Below, one piece after another: positions 54,144-63,400 of a stretch of DNA of 64,000 nucleotides. Source of the stretch: Porphyra umbilicalis (Eukaryota; Rhodophyta; Bangiophyceae; Bangiales; Bangiaceae); NCBI GenBank assembly GCA_002049455.2, contig KV918942.1, positions 89,520 through 153,519 of the forward strand, in the 5' to 3' direction. The position numbers were made by a program, and so were the translations under genes. The notes beneath the pieces are model-generated. The model ran no database searches. It worked only from the letters and a program-made list of their open reading frames with translations, and had not been told where the DNA came from. Within the stretch, counting starts at the first letter, position 1; each line of letters begins with the position of its first letter.

Positions 54144-54523
54144 ACGGTCCCAGAGAAAGACGCTCAGATTTACGAGCAGCAAACCTCCCAGAGAGTTCTT
54201 CACGCAAAGCTACAGGACCCTCTCATACAACGTATGGCACGATCACCTCCTGCCATTTTTGTCGGGATTGCCAGCAGAAACAAAAATTATATCACACAGA
54301 GAAACAATAAAGAATACTACTGATAAAAATAGAGAACAACAACAGGTGCGTGCTCAACTTGCCCACCGAGGGGCATGTGGTACAGGGCTCTCCAGACAGT
54401 TCTCTCCGTACCCTCGTCAAAGTGGACCAGCGGGACGGTTGTATCTCCGTTCACGTGGCAAGAATACCCTCATGGAACCTTATACCGTGGGCCCCACGCA
54501 GCGTGTGGCATCGTGACCAACCA

Positions 54524-55378
54524 TTAGTCTGAGTCCTCATCAGATAGATTGATGTCACCGGCCTTGAGGTCTTTGAGCTCGTCACGCATGCAGCGGACGA
54601 CGCTCTTGCGTGCCTCAGCGCTCTCCGGGCGTAAGAACTTGGGATACTCCGCGTCATCCACATACTTCTTCAAGCAAGCCGCGGCGCCTTCACGAACGGA
54701 GGTCCACACCTCGCTCGGATCCAAGAACAGGAGCTCTCCTACGATGGACGCGGCTGCTCCATTCAAGTCCAGAGGTCGCTCCATTTCCTGGTCACCGTCC
54801 TGCAGTTTCAGGCGGTACCCAATGCTGCTTGCGCTACCGAGGGCCGCCGGCACCGCTGCTTGAGCAGTGTCATTCACACTGCCGGCCAGAACAACACGTT
54901 CCAATGTGGCCTCTTTGACATCAGCGTCCAAGTAAACCCCCAGGATACGATAGGCCAACAGTCTTGCTGAGGCGCGTCGTCGATTGCATCGAGTACGTAG
55001 GCCCTTCCTCAACGCAGCTCTCACTTCACGCCGTTTCTGGGACCATCCACTCGCACCGTAATCAATCTTTCCGACACATTTCTCAACCGCCTTGTTCACA
55101 ACAGCACGGAGGGGGCGAGTGCAGTCTCGATTGGGGCCTTCCAGCTGCCCAGTGGGCGCGAGCCATGACAGGCAGTCATGTTCAGGCGAGTCCGCTGCGC
55201 TGCCATTCGTACCAGGGTTCACGGACCCATTGCGTATCTTCTTGAGCATGGCTTGGCCATACCTGGTAAACAGGCTGCTCACTTCATCCTGCAGGAGGGG
55301 ATATCCATTGGTAAAAACAAGCGTACATGGGGCGAGGCGGACGTACGGAGATGCGCACAAGCGGCCATCGTCGACCAT
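54524..55378 (-). CDS. Hypothetical protein with acidic C-terminus
   Basis: 284 residues from the ATG at 55378 (MVDDGRLCASPYVRLAPC); the frame extends upstream to 55504 without an ATG. No family is recognised. It is basic in the middle (GWSQKRREVRAALRKGLRTR, CNRRRASARLLAYRIL), has helix-rich stretches (LTRAV-like NKAVEKCVGKI, ACLKKYVDDAEYPKFL) and ends in an acidic tail INLSDEDSD after MRDELKDLKAGD. Composition looks natural. An upstream exon encoding MAESDAEDHNGAPQGSPGP (from 55599) is tempting because a GTACGT donor and a TTGTAG acceptor exist, but those two sites do not keep the frame. Confidence 0.5.
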   Translation of the reverse strand: MVDDGRLCASPYVRLAPCTLVFTNGYPLLQDEVSSLFTRYGQAMLKKIRNGSVNPGTNGSAADSPEHDCLSWLAPTGQLEGPNRDCTRPLRAVVNKAVEKCVGKIDYGASGWSQKRREVRAALRKGLRTRCNRRRASARLLAYRILGVYLDADVKEATLERVVLAGSVNDTAQAAVPAALGSASSIGYRLKLQDGDQEMERPLDLNGAAASIVGELLFLDPSEVWTSVREGAAACLKKYVDDAEYPKFLRPESAEARKSVVRCMRDELKDLKAGDINLSDEDSD

Positions 55379-55383
55379 TGATG

Positions 55384-55599
55384 TTAGGTCGTGTGTGGGC
55401 GTAGATCTACAAGAGGTAGAATAAAGCGGCACCAGAGCAGAGTACACACGAGCACCACGCTCGTATTCAACACCACGGTAGCACGTACCCCATGAGCGTT
55501 CCACACACTCAGAAAAAGGGCGGCGGCGACGGCAGGCGAGTTCGGACCCGGTGAGCCCTGCGGGGCGCCGTTGTGGTCTTCAGCGTCACTTTCAGCCAT
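55384..55599 (-). CDS. Possible small ORF or 5' exon
   Basis: 71 codons from an ATG in good context (GCGATGGCT). The start is acidic (MAESDAEDHNG) and the end hydrophobic (VVLNTSVVLVCTLLW). It could be an upstream exon of the neighbouring minus-strand hypothetical gene or a small membrane protein; neither is demonstrated. Confidence 0.25.
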   Translation of the reverse strand: MAESDAEDHNGAPQGSPGPNSPAVAAALFLSVWNAHGVRATVVLNTSVVLVCTLLWCRFILPLVDLRPHTT

Positions 55600-56616
55600 C
55601 GCAGCGCCCGCACCCAAGGGGATGACTGCGATCTGTCATCAGTCGAAATCAGGCGCAGGTGACAGACTGACCCAGGCCGATCGTTCTTCAGAGCAGAGCG
55701 TAACGACATGTCCACGTCTCGCGCATACGTCAGTTCGTACGTCAGTCCCTACAGCATGCGCTGCGCGGTGCGCTGCGCCGAACGCCGCGCTCTATCAGCT
55801 TGTGTGCCGGGCAATCTCCGCCCGCACGCACCTCATACGTATCCGGGAGACGAAGGATCTCATATGAGACCACCGCAAGCTCAAAAGCCCAGCCACATAC
55901 TGTCGCCCTGGAAAAAGTACGATCATTAGAGACAAATGGTGCATGCAGAGTGCGGCACAGTCCTGCAGATTGATGCCGCGCCTAGAGATACGGTCAGACT
56001 GCTGACGGCAGCACCAGAGGATACCAAACACTGACCTCCACTTCTCGCGCCTGGGCGGTATGTGTACTCGAAGTACCTGAGGTAGTTCCTCACAAGAATG
56101 GCAAGCTGCTGATTAGTAATTCCATTCGGAGATATCGCGTTATCCGGTTGCTTGATGGTGGCGGACAAGTGAGCTCGATTTGGTAGCCGCCGCCCTCCAC
56201 GCCTCGGCCGAACCTCGCGGCGCCACACACTTGAGGGGTCGCCGCTGGGGAGCGTTGCAGGGAGGGGGCGCCAGTGGCACACGGGTGTGGAGGGCCGCGC
56301 CAGGTCTGTGTGCGTGCGGGCAGCAGGGGCTAGGTTTGGACGAGGCGCTCGTCGAGCTGTGCGCGCGCGGCGCCCGATGCATGCCCTCGTGTCGTCGACA
56401 ACGCATGCCCCTCTACGTCTTCACCACTCCTTTCTCCACCCCCCACCCTCCCACGCGCTGGTTTGTCATTCTTTTCCGTTTGACGAAACCCGATCCCCAT
56501 CCGCTTGCCCCCCCACCACCACGTTCACAGAGAGAGGCTGACACTTGTGACAGCTACCCCGCTTTCCAACGCGTGATATTCACTTACCCCCAGTGCGGTA
56601 CGGACCTATATCGTAA
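55600..56616. other. Spacer before the tandem array
   Basis: No gene is recognised. The C-rich stretch at 56410-56530 resembles a pyrimidine-rich leader but no supported coding region follows. The tandem array starts abruptly at 56617. Confidence 0.4.
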
Positions 56617-58217
56617 GTCGGCCACCTTCGGGGAGGCCGGCTGGATCGCGGCCCGCCCCTCTGCTGGGCAGGGCCGCGTATCCACGCCGTCGGCGTGGGA
56701 GCCCCTATTGTGAGGGCGCCCGCCGGCGGTGCAAGAGGGCCGCCACTTGGGTTAGGCGGCCCCAGGACACTGTTTGGGCCGCCTCTGGACAGGCGGCCCC
56801 GGTGCAAACCCGAGTCGGCCACCTTCGGGGAGGCCGGCTGGATCGCGGCCCGCCCCTCTGCTGGGCAGGGCCGCGTATCCACGCCGTCGGCGTGGGCGCC
56901 CCTTTTGTGAGGGCGCCCGCCGGCGGTGCAAGAGGGCCGCCACTTGGGTTAGGCGGCCCCAGGACACTGTTTGGGCCGCCTCTGGACAGGCGGCCCCGGT
57001 GCAAACCCGAGTCGGCCACCTTCGGGGAGGCCGGCTGGATCGCGGCCCGCCCCTCTGCTGGGCAGGGCCGCGTATCCACGCCGTCGGCGTGGGCGCCCCT
57101 TTTGTGAGGGCGCCCGCCGGCGGTGCAAGAGGGCCGCCACTTGGGTTAGGCGGCCCCAGGCCACTGTTTGGGCCGCCTCTGGACAGGCGGCCCCGGTGCA
57201 AACCCGAGTCGGCCACCTTCGGGGAGGCCGGCTGGATCGCGGCCCGCCCCTCTGCTGGGCAGGGCCGCGTATCCACGCCGTCGGCGTGGGCGCCCCTTTT
57301 GTGAGGGCGCCCGCCGGCGGTGCAAGAGGGCCGCCACTTGGGTTAGGCGGCCCCAGGACACTGTTTGGGCCGCCTCTGGACAGGCGGCCCCGGTGCAAAC
57401 CCGAGTCGGCCACCTTCGGGGAGGCCGGCTGGATCGCGGCCCGCCCCTCTGCTGGGCAGGGCCGCGTATCCACGCCGTCGGCGTGGGCGCCCCTTTTGTG
57501 AGGGCGCCCGCCGGCGGTGCAAGAGGGCCGCCACTTGGGTTAGGCGGCCCCAGGACACTGTTTGGGCCGCCTCTGGACAGGCGGCCCCGGTGCAAACCCG
57601 AGTCGGCCACCTTCGGGGAGGCCGGCTGGATCGCGGCCCGCCCCTCTGCTGGGCAGGGCCGCGTATCCACGCCGTCGGCGTGGGCGCCCCTTTTGTGAGG
57701 GCGCCCGCCGGCGGTGCAAGAGGGCCGCCACTTGGGTTAGGCGGCCCCAGGACACTGTTTGGGCCGCCTCTGGACAGGCGGCCCCGGTGCAAACCCGAGT
57801 CGGCCACCTTCGGGGAGGCCGGCTGGATCGCGGCCCGCCCCTCTGCTGGGCAGGGCCGCGTATCCACGCCGTCGGCGTGGGCGCCCCTTTTGTGAGGGCG
57901 CCCGCCGGCGGCGCAAGAGGGCCGCCACTTGGGTTAGGCGGCCCCAGGACACTGTTTGGGCCGCCTCTGGACAGGCGGCCCCGGTGCAAACCCGAGTCGG
58001 CCACCATCGGGGAGGCCGGCTGGATCGCGGCCCGCCCCTCTGCTGGGCAGGGCCGCGTATCCACGCCGTCGGCGTGGGCGCCCCTTTTGTGAGGGCGCCC
58101 GCCGGCGGTGCAAGAGGGCCGCCACTTGGGTTAGGCGGCCCCAGGACACTGTTTGGGCCGCCTCTGGACAGGCGGCCCCGGTGCAAACCCGAGTCGGCCA
58201 CCTTCGGGGAGGCCGGC
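56617..58217 (+). repeat. 197 bp hairpin-rich tandem array, eight units
   Basis: GTCGGCCACCTTCGGGGAGG recurs at 56617, 56814, 57011, 57208, 57405, 57602, 57799, 57996 (one base changed) and 58193, exactly 197 bp apart, giving eight full units plus 25 bp. Units are almost identical; the first differs most. Each unit holds several perfect inverted repeats: CGCGGCCCGCCC / GGGCAGGGCCGCG (one bulge), CCACGCC / GGCGTGG with a 3-base loop, GGGCGCCC / GGGCGCCC with a 9-base loop, and the 8-mers GGGCCGCC and GGCGGCCC alternating four times. The period is not a multiple of three, and the overlapping 176-codon frames are by-products. It ends 127 bp before the start of a long ORF. Confidence 0.95.
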
Positions 58218-58344
58218 TTTGTGGCGGCCCACCCCTTTGAACTGTCTGCTCGATCGACGTTGAAACATTACGGCCCTAGCCCTGTAAGAAAAGGTCCCGC
58301 CGCGTGATAAAACCGCTTGCGGAGACGGTGAGGCCGCTCCCGGT

Positions 58345-61300
58345 ATGTCAAAGCACGGTAGCCCGCCGAGTCCCAACGGCGACGACGTCCCAATGAGCGG
58401 ATCTGACGAGGTTTCGGGGCGCGGTGTCAAGTATGCGCGCGGTCAGCGGCGCCGTTTCGGTCGGGCCCAAGCTAACGCGGCACGACTGGCGGCTGAGGCG
58501 CTGCGGATCGCCCAAGCCGCGGCAGCGGCGGCCGACGCCTTGCAAAGCTCACGGCTTGATGGAGCCCTGCAAGCGGCTCGGCGGGGCGACGATGGGCCCC
58601 GCGTGTTTGATTCATTGCGGCGCGGCTCGGACGGCGGCCGGTCAGGCCCGAACGATCTTCCACGCCCCCCTGCTGCCGTCGCGGCGTCTGGCGGGCAGAT
58701 GGCAGCCGTCGCGGCGTCTGGCGGGCAGACGGAGGGTGTGCGGCCCGCTCGGCAACCTGGGCAACTGCTGTCGGAACCTGCGTCGGCACAGACTCAGCAG
58801 GCTATTGGGTCGGGCCCCGTTGCACAGGCGGTTCACTCTGCGTTTGTGTCCGTCATCCAAGGGGCTCGCGGCACGCTCATTGGCTCCGTTGGCGGGCTGT
58901 CACCTGGGCAGCTGAATATGGCGCTAGCTGCGCTCGAATTCGCTGGCCCGGGCTTCCTGCCCGACACTAAGCGCCTTGAGATTATGCAGGGCTGCTCATC
59001 GGGATGTGGACACGTGGCGGGCCTCGATTCGACGATGTTGGGAGCTGTAAGCATTCTGCAAGGAGGTGGCACTGTCACGCAGGCGGCCCGATTTCTGCGC
59101 CAAGGCCTCTCGTCGCACGCGTGCGACGGAGCGTGCCGCCAGGCGCACCGTCCGTCGTCTCGACTGGTAAACACGCCATCTGAGCGACCCGCTCTGCCAC
59201 CATCCCGCCGTCCCCGCCCCCACCTACGAGGCGTTTCGCGGTCACCGTCTCCGGGCCCGCCGTCACAGCGGCAACGCGGCGCAACCTACCCCCGGACACG
59301 GCTCGAGGTCGACGCGGGGGGTGCTGCAGCCAGAGATTCCGACTCTGGCGCGCACGAGAACCCCAAAACGGGGTACGGTGAGCTGCCTTGGCTCTTTCCC
59401 CGCAATGCCGAGCGCCGGGTGGAGCTGTCGCGTGGTGACGCGCAGTCGATCAGGGGCAGGAGCGCTTTGACGCAGAGGATTGTGGACGGAGTCTTTTTCT
59501 GGTTCCTTTCGCGGTCGGTCACCTCCCGGTCTCATGGAGGCTTGCGGGTGCTCTCTTCAATGACAGCGGACGCCCTCGTTGGCGCGGCGGCTGGTCTGTC
59601 GTGGGGAGTACGCCTCGGGGGCAAGGCGATCAAGGACGGCATGGTACTAAGCGGTGGTGTGTCCGTGATGCCCGTGCGCACTGGCCGTGTGTGGTGGGGT
59701 GTGGTCGTTCGGAACCTCCACAAAGTGTTACCGCTGTTGGTCAAGTACATGAGGTGTGAGACAGACTCCCCGGGTGTGCCGGCGTCGTCCGAGGGAAACG
59801 TGATGGTCATTGACACATCGAGTGTCGGTAAGGGCGACGGCGGCTGGAACGACCGCGTGCTGAACGGCCTGTTCAAGATGCTTGCCTCCACAGTAGCGGA
59901 CACGTACTCTATCAAGAAGAACGAGCTCGGTCACATCGAGAACAACTTGAAGATGATGCTGCCAGTCAGTGTCGTGGCACCCAGGCGGAGCTTTACGTAC
60001 GAGACTGCCGACAACCTTCTAGCTTTCGTAGCTGCTCTGATTGGGGCGCCCGATGACGCCACGCAAAGGGCGCTGCTGGACGCCAACTCCTCGGACTGGC
60101 GGAAAGCGCACTTCCCGGACGAGTTTCGCCACCTATTGCGGCGCCTGCTCGTGGCGCACCACCCCTCACATGAAGAGCTCAACGAAGAGCAGGAAGCAGA
60201 AGCGTTTATGAGCGGATCTGGCGCGGATGCAGGCAGCAGTGCCGACGGTGGTAGGAACACTTGCAGCGACCAGAAAATGACCGACCGCGGTGACAGCGAA
60301 GAGGACGACGACCAAGGACCAGGAGAGGCGCGTGCCGCAAGGACAAGCAGACGATCCGACAGCTCCGGCAGTCGTGCCCGTAGCCGTTCGAGTGGCGGCA
60401 GTGCCGCGGGAGCCGCCAGCAGCCGCACATACGGCGCAGGTGGTGGGCGTCGTGGTGAACGCGGCGGTCAAGATGCGCAAGACGAAGACGCGCCTGGTGG
60501 TGGCCGTATTGGCGATGAGCAGAGTGGCGGTCATGACGAACAAGGACGCGGTGATCTAGGTCGGTCTGACGCTGGCTGCGATGGTGTCCGTGTCGGTCCA
60601 GGGGGTGGTGCAGGTGGTGGGCGTCGTGGTGCAGGCGGTGTTCAAGCAATTCAACAACAAGACACTTGTGGTGGTGGAAGTGTCGGCGGTGGGCAGGGTG
60701 GCGGTCAACATGGACACGCACCCGGTGGTCGCCGTAGGTCTGATGTTGGCCACAATCGTGGCCGTGTCGGTCAAGCTGAAGATGCAGGTGGCGGGCGTCG
60801 TGGTTCACGCGGCGGTCGAGGTCCTCAAGACGAAGACCCGCCTGGTGGTGGCAGTGTTGGCGGTGGTCAGAGTGGAGGTCAAGATGAGCAAGCACGTGGT
60901 GGTCGTGGTAGGTCTGGTGTTGGCCGCGATGGCGGCCGTGGCGGTCAAGCTGGAGGTGTGCGTGGCGGGCGTCGTGGTGCACGCGGCGGTCAAGGTCGTC
61001 AAGACGGAGCCCCGCTTCGTGGTGGCCGTGTTGATGATGACCAGAGTGGCGCTGGTGATGGACAAGCACGTCGTGGTCGTGGTCGGTTTGATGTTGAATG
61101 CAATGGCGGCCGTACCGTTCAAGGTGGAGGTGGCGGTCGAGGTCCCCGAGACGAAGACCCGCCTGGTGGTGGCAGTGTTGACGGTGTTCAGAGTGGAGGT
61201 CAAGAAGAACACGCACGCGGTTGTCGTGGTCGGTCTCGTGTTAGCCGCGATGGCGGCCGTGGCGGTCAAGGTGGACGTGCGGATGGCGGGCGTCGTGGTG

Positions 61301-62010
61301 CACGCGGCGGTCAAGATGCACGAGACGAAGACGCGCCTGGTGGTGGCCGTATTGGCGATGAGCAGAGTGGCGGTCATGACGAACAAGGACGCGGTGATCT
61401 AGGTCGGTCTGACGCTGGCTGCGATGGTGTCCGTGTCGGTCCAGGGGGTGGTGCAGGTGGTGGGCGTCGTGGTGCAGGCGGTGTTCAAGCAATTCAACAA
61501 CAAGACACTTGTGGTGGTGGAAGTGTCGGCGGTGGGCAGGGTGGCGGTCAACATGGACACGCACCCGGTGGTCGCCGTAGGTCTGATGTTGGCCACAATC
61601 GTGGCCGTGCCGCGCAGCGCACCTGCACACGACGGGCGGGGCGGCCGACACGGCGCACGGGCGGGCGGGTGGGACCGACCGCCGCGCGACGGGGTGCCTC
61701 TCACAGCGCCGCTAGTTGGCGTCAGCAACCGCCGACGCGTCGCCGCAACAGAAGCCGGCGCGCAGGCACGATCACTCGCGGGTCATCGTGGGCGCGTCGA
61801 ACCCCGGAAGTCACTGCGCGCGGTCGCCGCGCGCAACTCAGGGCGGTGGGGGGAGCACGGGGGCAGGCGCCGTCCGGGCCCAGTGACCCCTGTGGTAGGA
61901 CAGTCCTTCTCAGCCACGCAACTCCGTTCGCTTTTAGCGTCATCGCGACCCTTGCAACATTGACACGCCCTCAGATCCCTGAGTACACGAATGCAGACTG
62001 CCACCTCTGA
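58345..62010 (+). CDS. Unrecognised long ORF with Gly/Arg-rich repeat tail
   Basis: 1221 codons, ATG at 58345, no interruption. No family is recognised. About residues 1-640 are ordinary in composition: Ala-rich helices (RLAAEALRIAQAAAAAADAL), an SVGGLSPGQLNMALAALEFA stretch, Cys/His-containing GCSSGCGHVAGLDSTML and SSHACDGACRQAH, then a folded-looking part (FFWFLSRSVTSRSHGG, KDGMVLSGGVSVMPVRTGRV, FKMLASTVADTYSIKKNELG, NLLAFVAALIGAPDDATQRA). From about residue 700 it is a repeat of units rich in GGRRGARGGQ, PPGGGSVGGGQ and GGRGRSGVGRDGGRGG, like RNA-binding RGG tails. The last 134 codons come from the inserted 481 bp dispersed repeat, so the original C-terminus was replaced. The long open frame favours a real gene, perhaps an element-encoded protein linked to the upstream array. 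Confidence 0.55.
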   Translation: MSKHGSPPSPNGDDVPMSGSDEVSGRGVKYARGQRRRFGRAQANAARLAAEALRIAQAAAAAADALQSSRLDGALQAARRGDDGPRVFDSLRRGSDGGRSGPNDLPRPPAAVAASGGQMAAVAASGGQTEGVRPARQPGQLLSEPASAQTQQAIGSGPVAQAVHSAFVSVIQGARGTLIGSVGGLSPGQLNMALAALEFAGPGFLPDTKRLEIMQGCSSGCGHVAGLDSTMLGAVSILQGGGTVTQAARFLRQGLSSHACDGACRQAHRPSSRLVNTPSERPALPPSRRPRPHLRGVSRSPSPGPPSQRQRGATYPRTRLEVDAGGAAARDSDSGAHENPKTGYGELPWLFPRNAERRVELSRGDAQSIRGRSALTQRIVDGVFFWFLSRSVTSRSHGGLRVLSSMTADALVGAAAGLSWGVRLGGKAIKDGMVLSGGVSVMPVRTGRVWWGVVVRNLHKVLPLLVKYMRCETDSPGVPASSEGNVMVIDTSSVGKGDGGWNDRVLNGLFKMLASTVADTYSIKKNELGHIENNLKMMLPVSVVAPRRSFTYETADNLLAFVAALIGAPDDATQRALLDANSSDWRKAHFPDEFRHLLRRLLVAHHPSHEELNEEQEAEAFMSGSGADAGSSADGGRNTCSDQKMTDRGDSEEDDDQGPGEARAARTSRRSDSSGSRARSRSSGGSAAGAASSRTYGAGGGRRGERGGQDAQDEDAPGGGRIGDEQSGGHDEQGRGDLGRSDAGCDGVRVGPGGGAGGGRRGAGGVQAIQQQDTCGGGSVGGGQGGGQHGHAPGGRRRSDVGHNRGRVGQAEDAGGGRRGSRGGRGPQDEDPPGGGSVGGGQSGGQDEQARGGRGRSGVGRDGGRGGQAGGVRGGRRGARGGQGRQDGAPLRGGRVDDDQSGAGDGQARRGRGRFDVECNGGRTVQGGGGGRGPRDEDPPGGGSVDGVQSGGQEEHARGCRGRSRVSRDGGRGGQGGRADGGRRGARGGQDARDEDAPGGGRIGDEQSGGHDEQGRGDLGRSDAGCDGVRVGPGGGAGGGRRGAGGVQAIQQQDTCGGGSVGGGQGGGQHGHAPGGRRRSDVGHNRGRAAQRTCTRRAGRPTRRTGGRVGPTAARRGASHSAASWRQQPPTRRRNRSRRAGTITRGSSWARRTPEVTARGRRAQLRAVGGARGQAPSGPSDPCGRTVLLSHATPFAFSVIATLATLTRPQIPEYTNADCHL
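60460..61609 (+). repeat. Internal duplication in the Gly/Arg-rich tail
   Basis: 60460-60766 and 61303-61609 are nearly identical over about 307 bp at an offset of 843 bp (281 codons). Between them are more diverged copies of the same roughly 120-150 bp coding unit. The second copy stops exactly where the dispersed 481 bp repeat begins. Confidence 0.8.
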
Positions 62011-62090
62011 AACGAAGAGCAAGTCCCTTTTTCTAAGTATACGCGTACATCACTACACTTTGAGAGCACCCTGTCCTAAAGGCCAGGGAA
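61610..62090 (+). repeat. 481 bp dispersed repeat, copy B
   Basis: Same length, ends and orientation as the copy at 1053-1533. It supplies the last 134 codons and the stop of the long OR F that begins at 58345. The left junction falls inside a coding repeat unit, which shows that this copy was inserted into, or recombined with, that ORF. Confidence 0.85.
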
Positions 62091-63400
62091 TGATCGTCAC
62101 TGATTGGGCGCTTGCGGCCACGGCTCTCGCCTGCTTCACAGCAAGCGAGATCGCGTCGCTGGCGTCCATCGATTTCTTTTTCACCCGATTTGCGAGCATT
62201 TCTGCTGCGCCGTCAAGACCACACACAGCGATTTGCGACCTCTTCCTTATTTAATCCTGGCCCCTAAATGAGACTGTCTGCAGAGGCTTCCACAGGACAG
62301 TCCTTTTCGTGCAGCCAGGTCAATCCCGCACACAGGTTGGAACTATCCGCTGAATTATCCCACAGCGATCGACGGATCGATACGAAGGAGTCCCTAGAAT
62401 TGTTCGACGGACGATCCCAATATCACGCCACAATCATCACAGGATTGGTATGGGTTCTTTCTCTTGGAAAATGCAGAGAACTCTTCTCGGGCGACTTCTG
62501 TCTTGTTCACCGGGATAATCCTACGAACTGACCTGGGATCAGAGGCGGACTGCACGGTGGATAGTCCGTGGGAACAATCGAAGAGCAGAGCAGCAGACTA
62601 TATTTGGGATTGTCTGAGAGATTTTTCTGTCGCTTGTTTTAGAGATCGGCGCACGTTCCAGTTCTGCGATCGTCCGTCGCTCGAAGATGTAGGACGCTGC
62701 ACGGATGGTTCGTTCGGCTCAAGGAGGGGGCCAGCTTCAGGATTCTATGCATAGAGACGAATTAGATTCTTGCGAGCATGTAGCCCACGCGGCTAAGCGG
62801 TGTTGGGCTCTTGTCATGCCACAGTACAGTCTTTCTCCAATGCTGTCCACCCTCTATGGCGATCGTACGACCAGAAAGTAGCCCACATTTTTCGTGCAGA
62901 AGACGATGATTGGGAGCCACGATCGCTGTTGATTGTACCGTAGAGGCCGGTCGACCGCGTTCGTTGCTATCCCCCCCTGGACAAGAACGGAAGCGACAAG
63001 AATGGAGAAAGACTGTACAGCCGAAGTGCGTGGAGACCTGTTTGCTCGGCTTCTGTTCGTACTTGGCACAGTAGCGAGCGTCCTATCGTCCTTCCACCGG
63101 TCTGATCCGTATCGATTCTGCTTGGGACTCCCCCCTCTGTCATCGGTCGGGTTGAGTGCCAGTCACTCAAGCTGGCATCTCGGCTTCCGGCACCATTCCT
63201 GGCCCACAGGCGGCATCTCAGACTGCGCTCTCGAATTTGTTGACGCCTTTGTCTTACGTCGCAGCGTCCACAGGCACGCCCCGTGAGCGCCTCCCTGCGA
63301 ATACGGTTGATATGCTATACGTTGAAGTGCCTGTTACTGGGATCCGAACTGCGCTTCTGCGTGTTGTGAGCGTGTCAAAAAGACAGTGCATAACGAAACG
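62091..63400. other. Spacer, no gene recognised
   Basis: Mixed-composition DNA with frequent stops in all frames. An in-frame TGA at 63323-63325 bounds the open frame of the next gene, so its start codon cannot lie further upstream in the same exon. Confidence 0.45.

Larger units (their letters stand above)
53259..54523. other. Spacer with a second TIR fragment and a duplication
   Basis: At 53263 a second pogo-like end (CAGTCATTATTCGATTTTGT) points away from the element. 53480-53570 carries GATCC and CCGG-rich short inverted motifs. A tandem duplication lies at 53778-54143 (separate entry). The 259-codon plus-strand frame at 53737-54516 merely follows that duplication and shows no domain; I do not accept it as a gene. 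Confidence 0.45.

Noticed and set aside
55406-55599. Splice join of the small ORF at 55599 to the hypothetical gene through GTACGT and TTGTAG
   Set aside because: The proposed exon ends in phase 0 while the downstream frame needs two bases, so the join breaks the frame.
56617-58217. CRISPR array
   Set aside because: The units are 197 bp and nearly identical throughout, with no unique spacers, and the setting is eukaryotic.
56752-58307. Series of overlapping 174-182 codon frames on both strands
   Set aside because: They are the 197 bp repeat read in all frames; the unit length is not a multiple of three and it contains few stops, so the frames arise automatically.
60581-61963. Val/Ala-rich hydrophobic frames over the Gly/Arg tail
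   Set aside because: They are alternative frames of the same coding repeat; the frame starting at 58345 is longer, starts at a proper ATG and covers the unique region.
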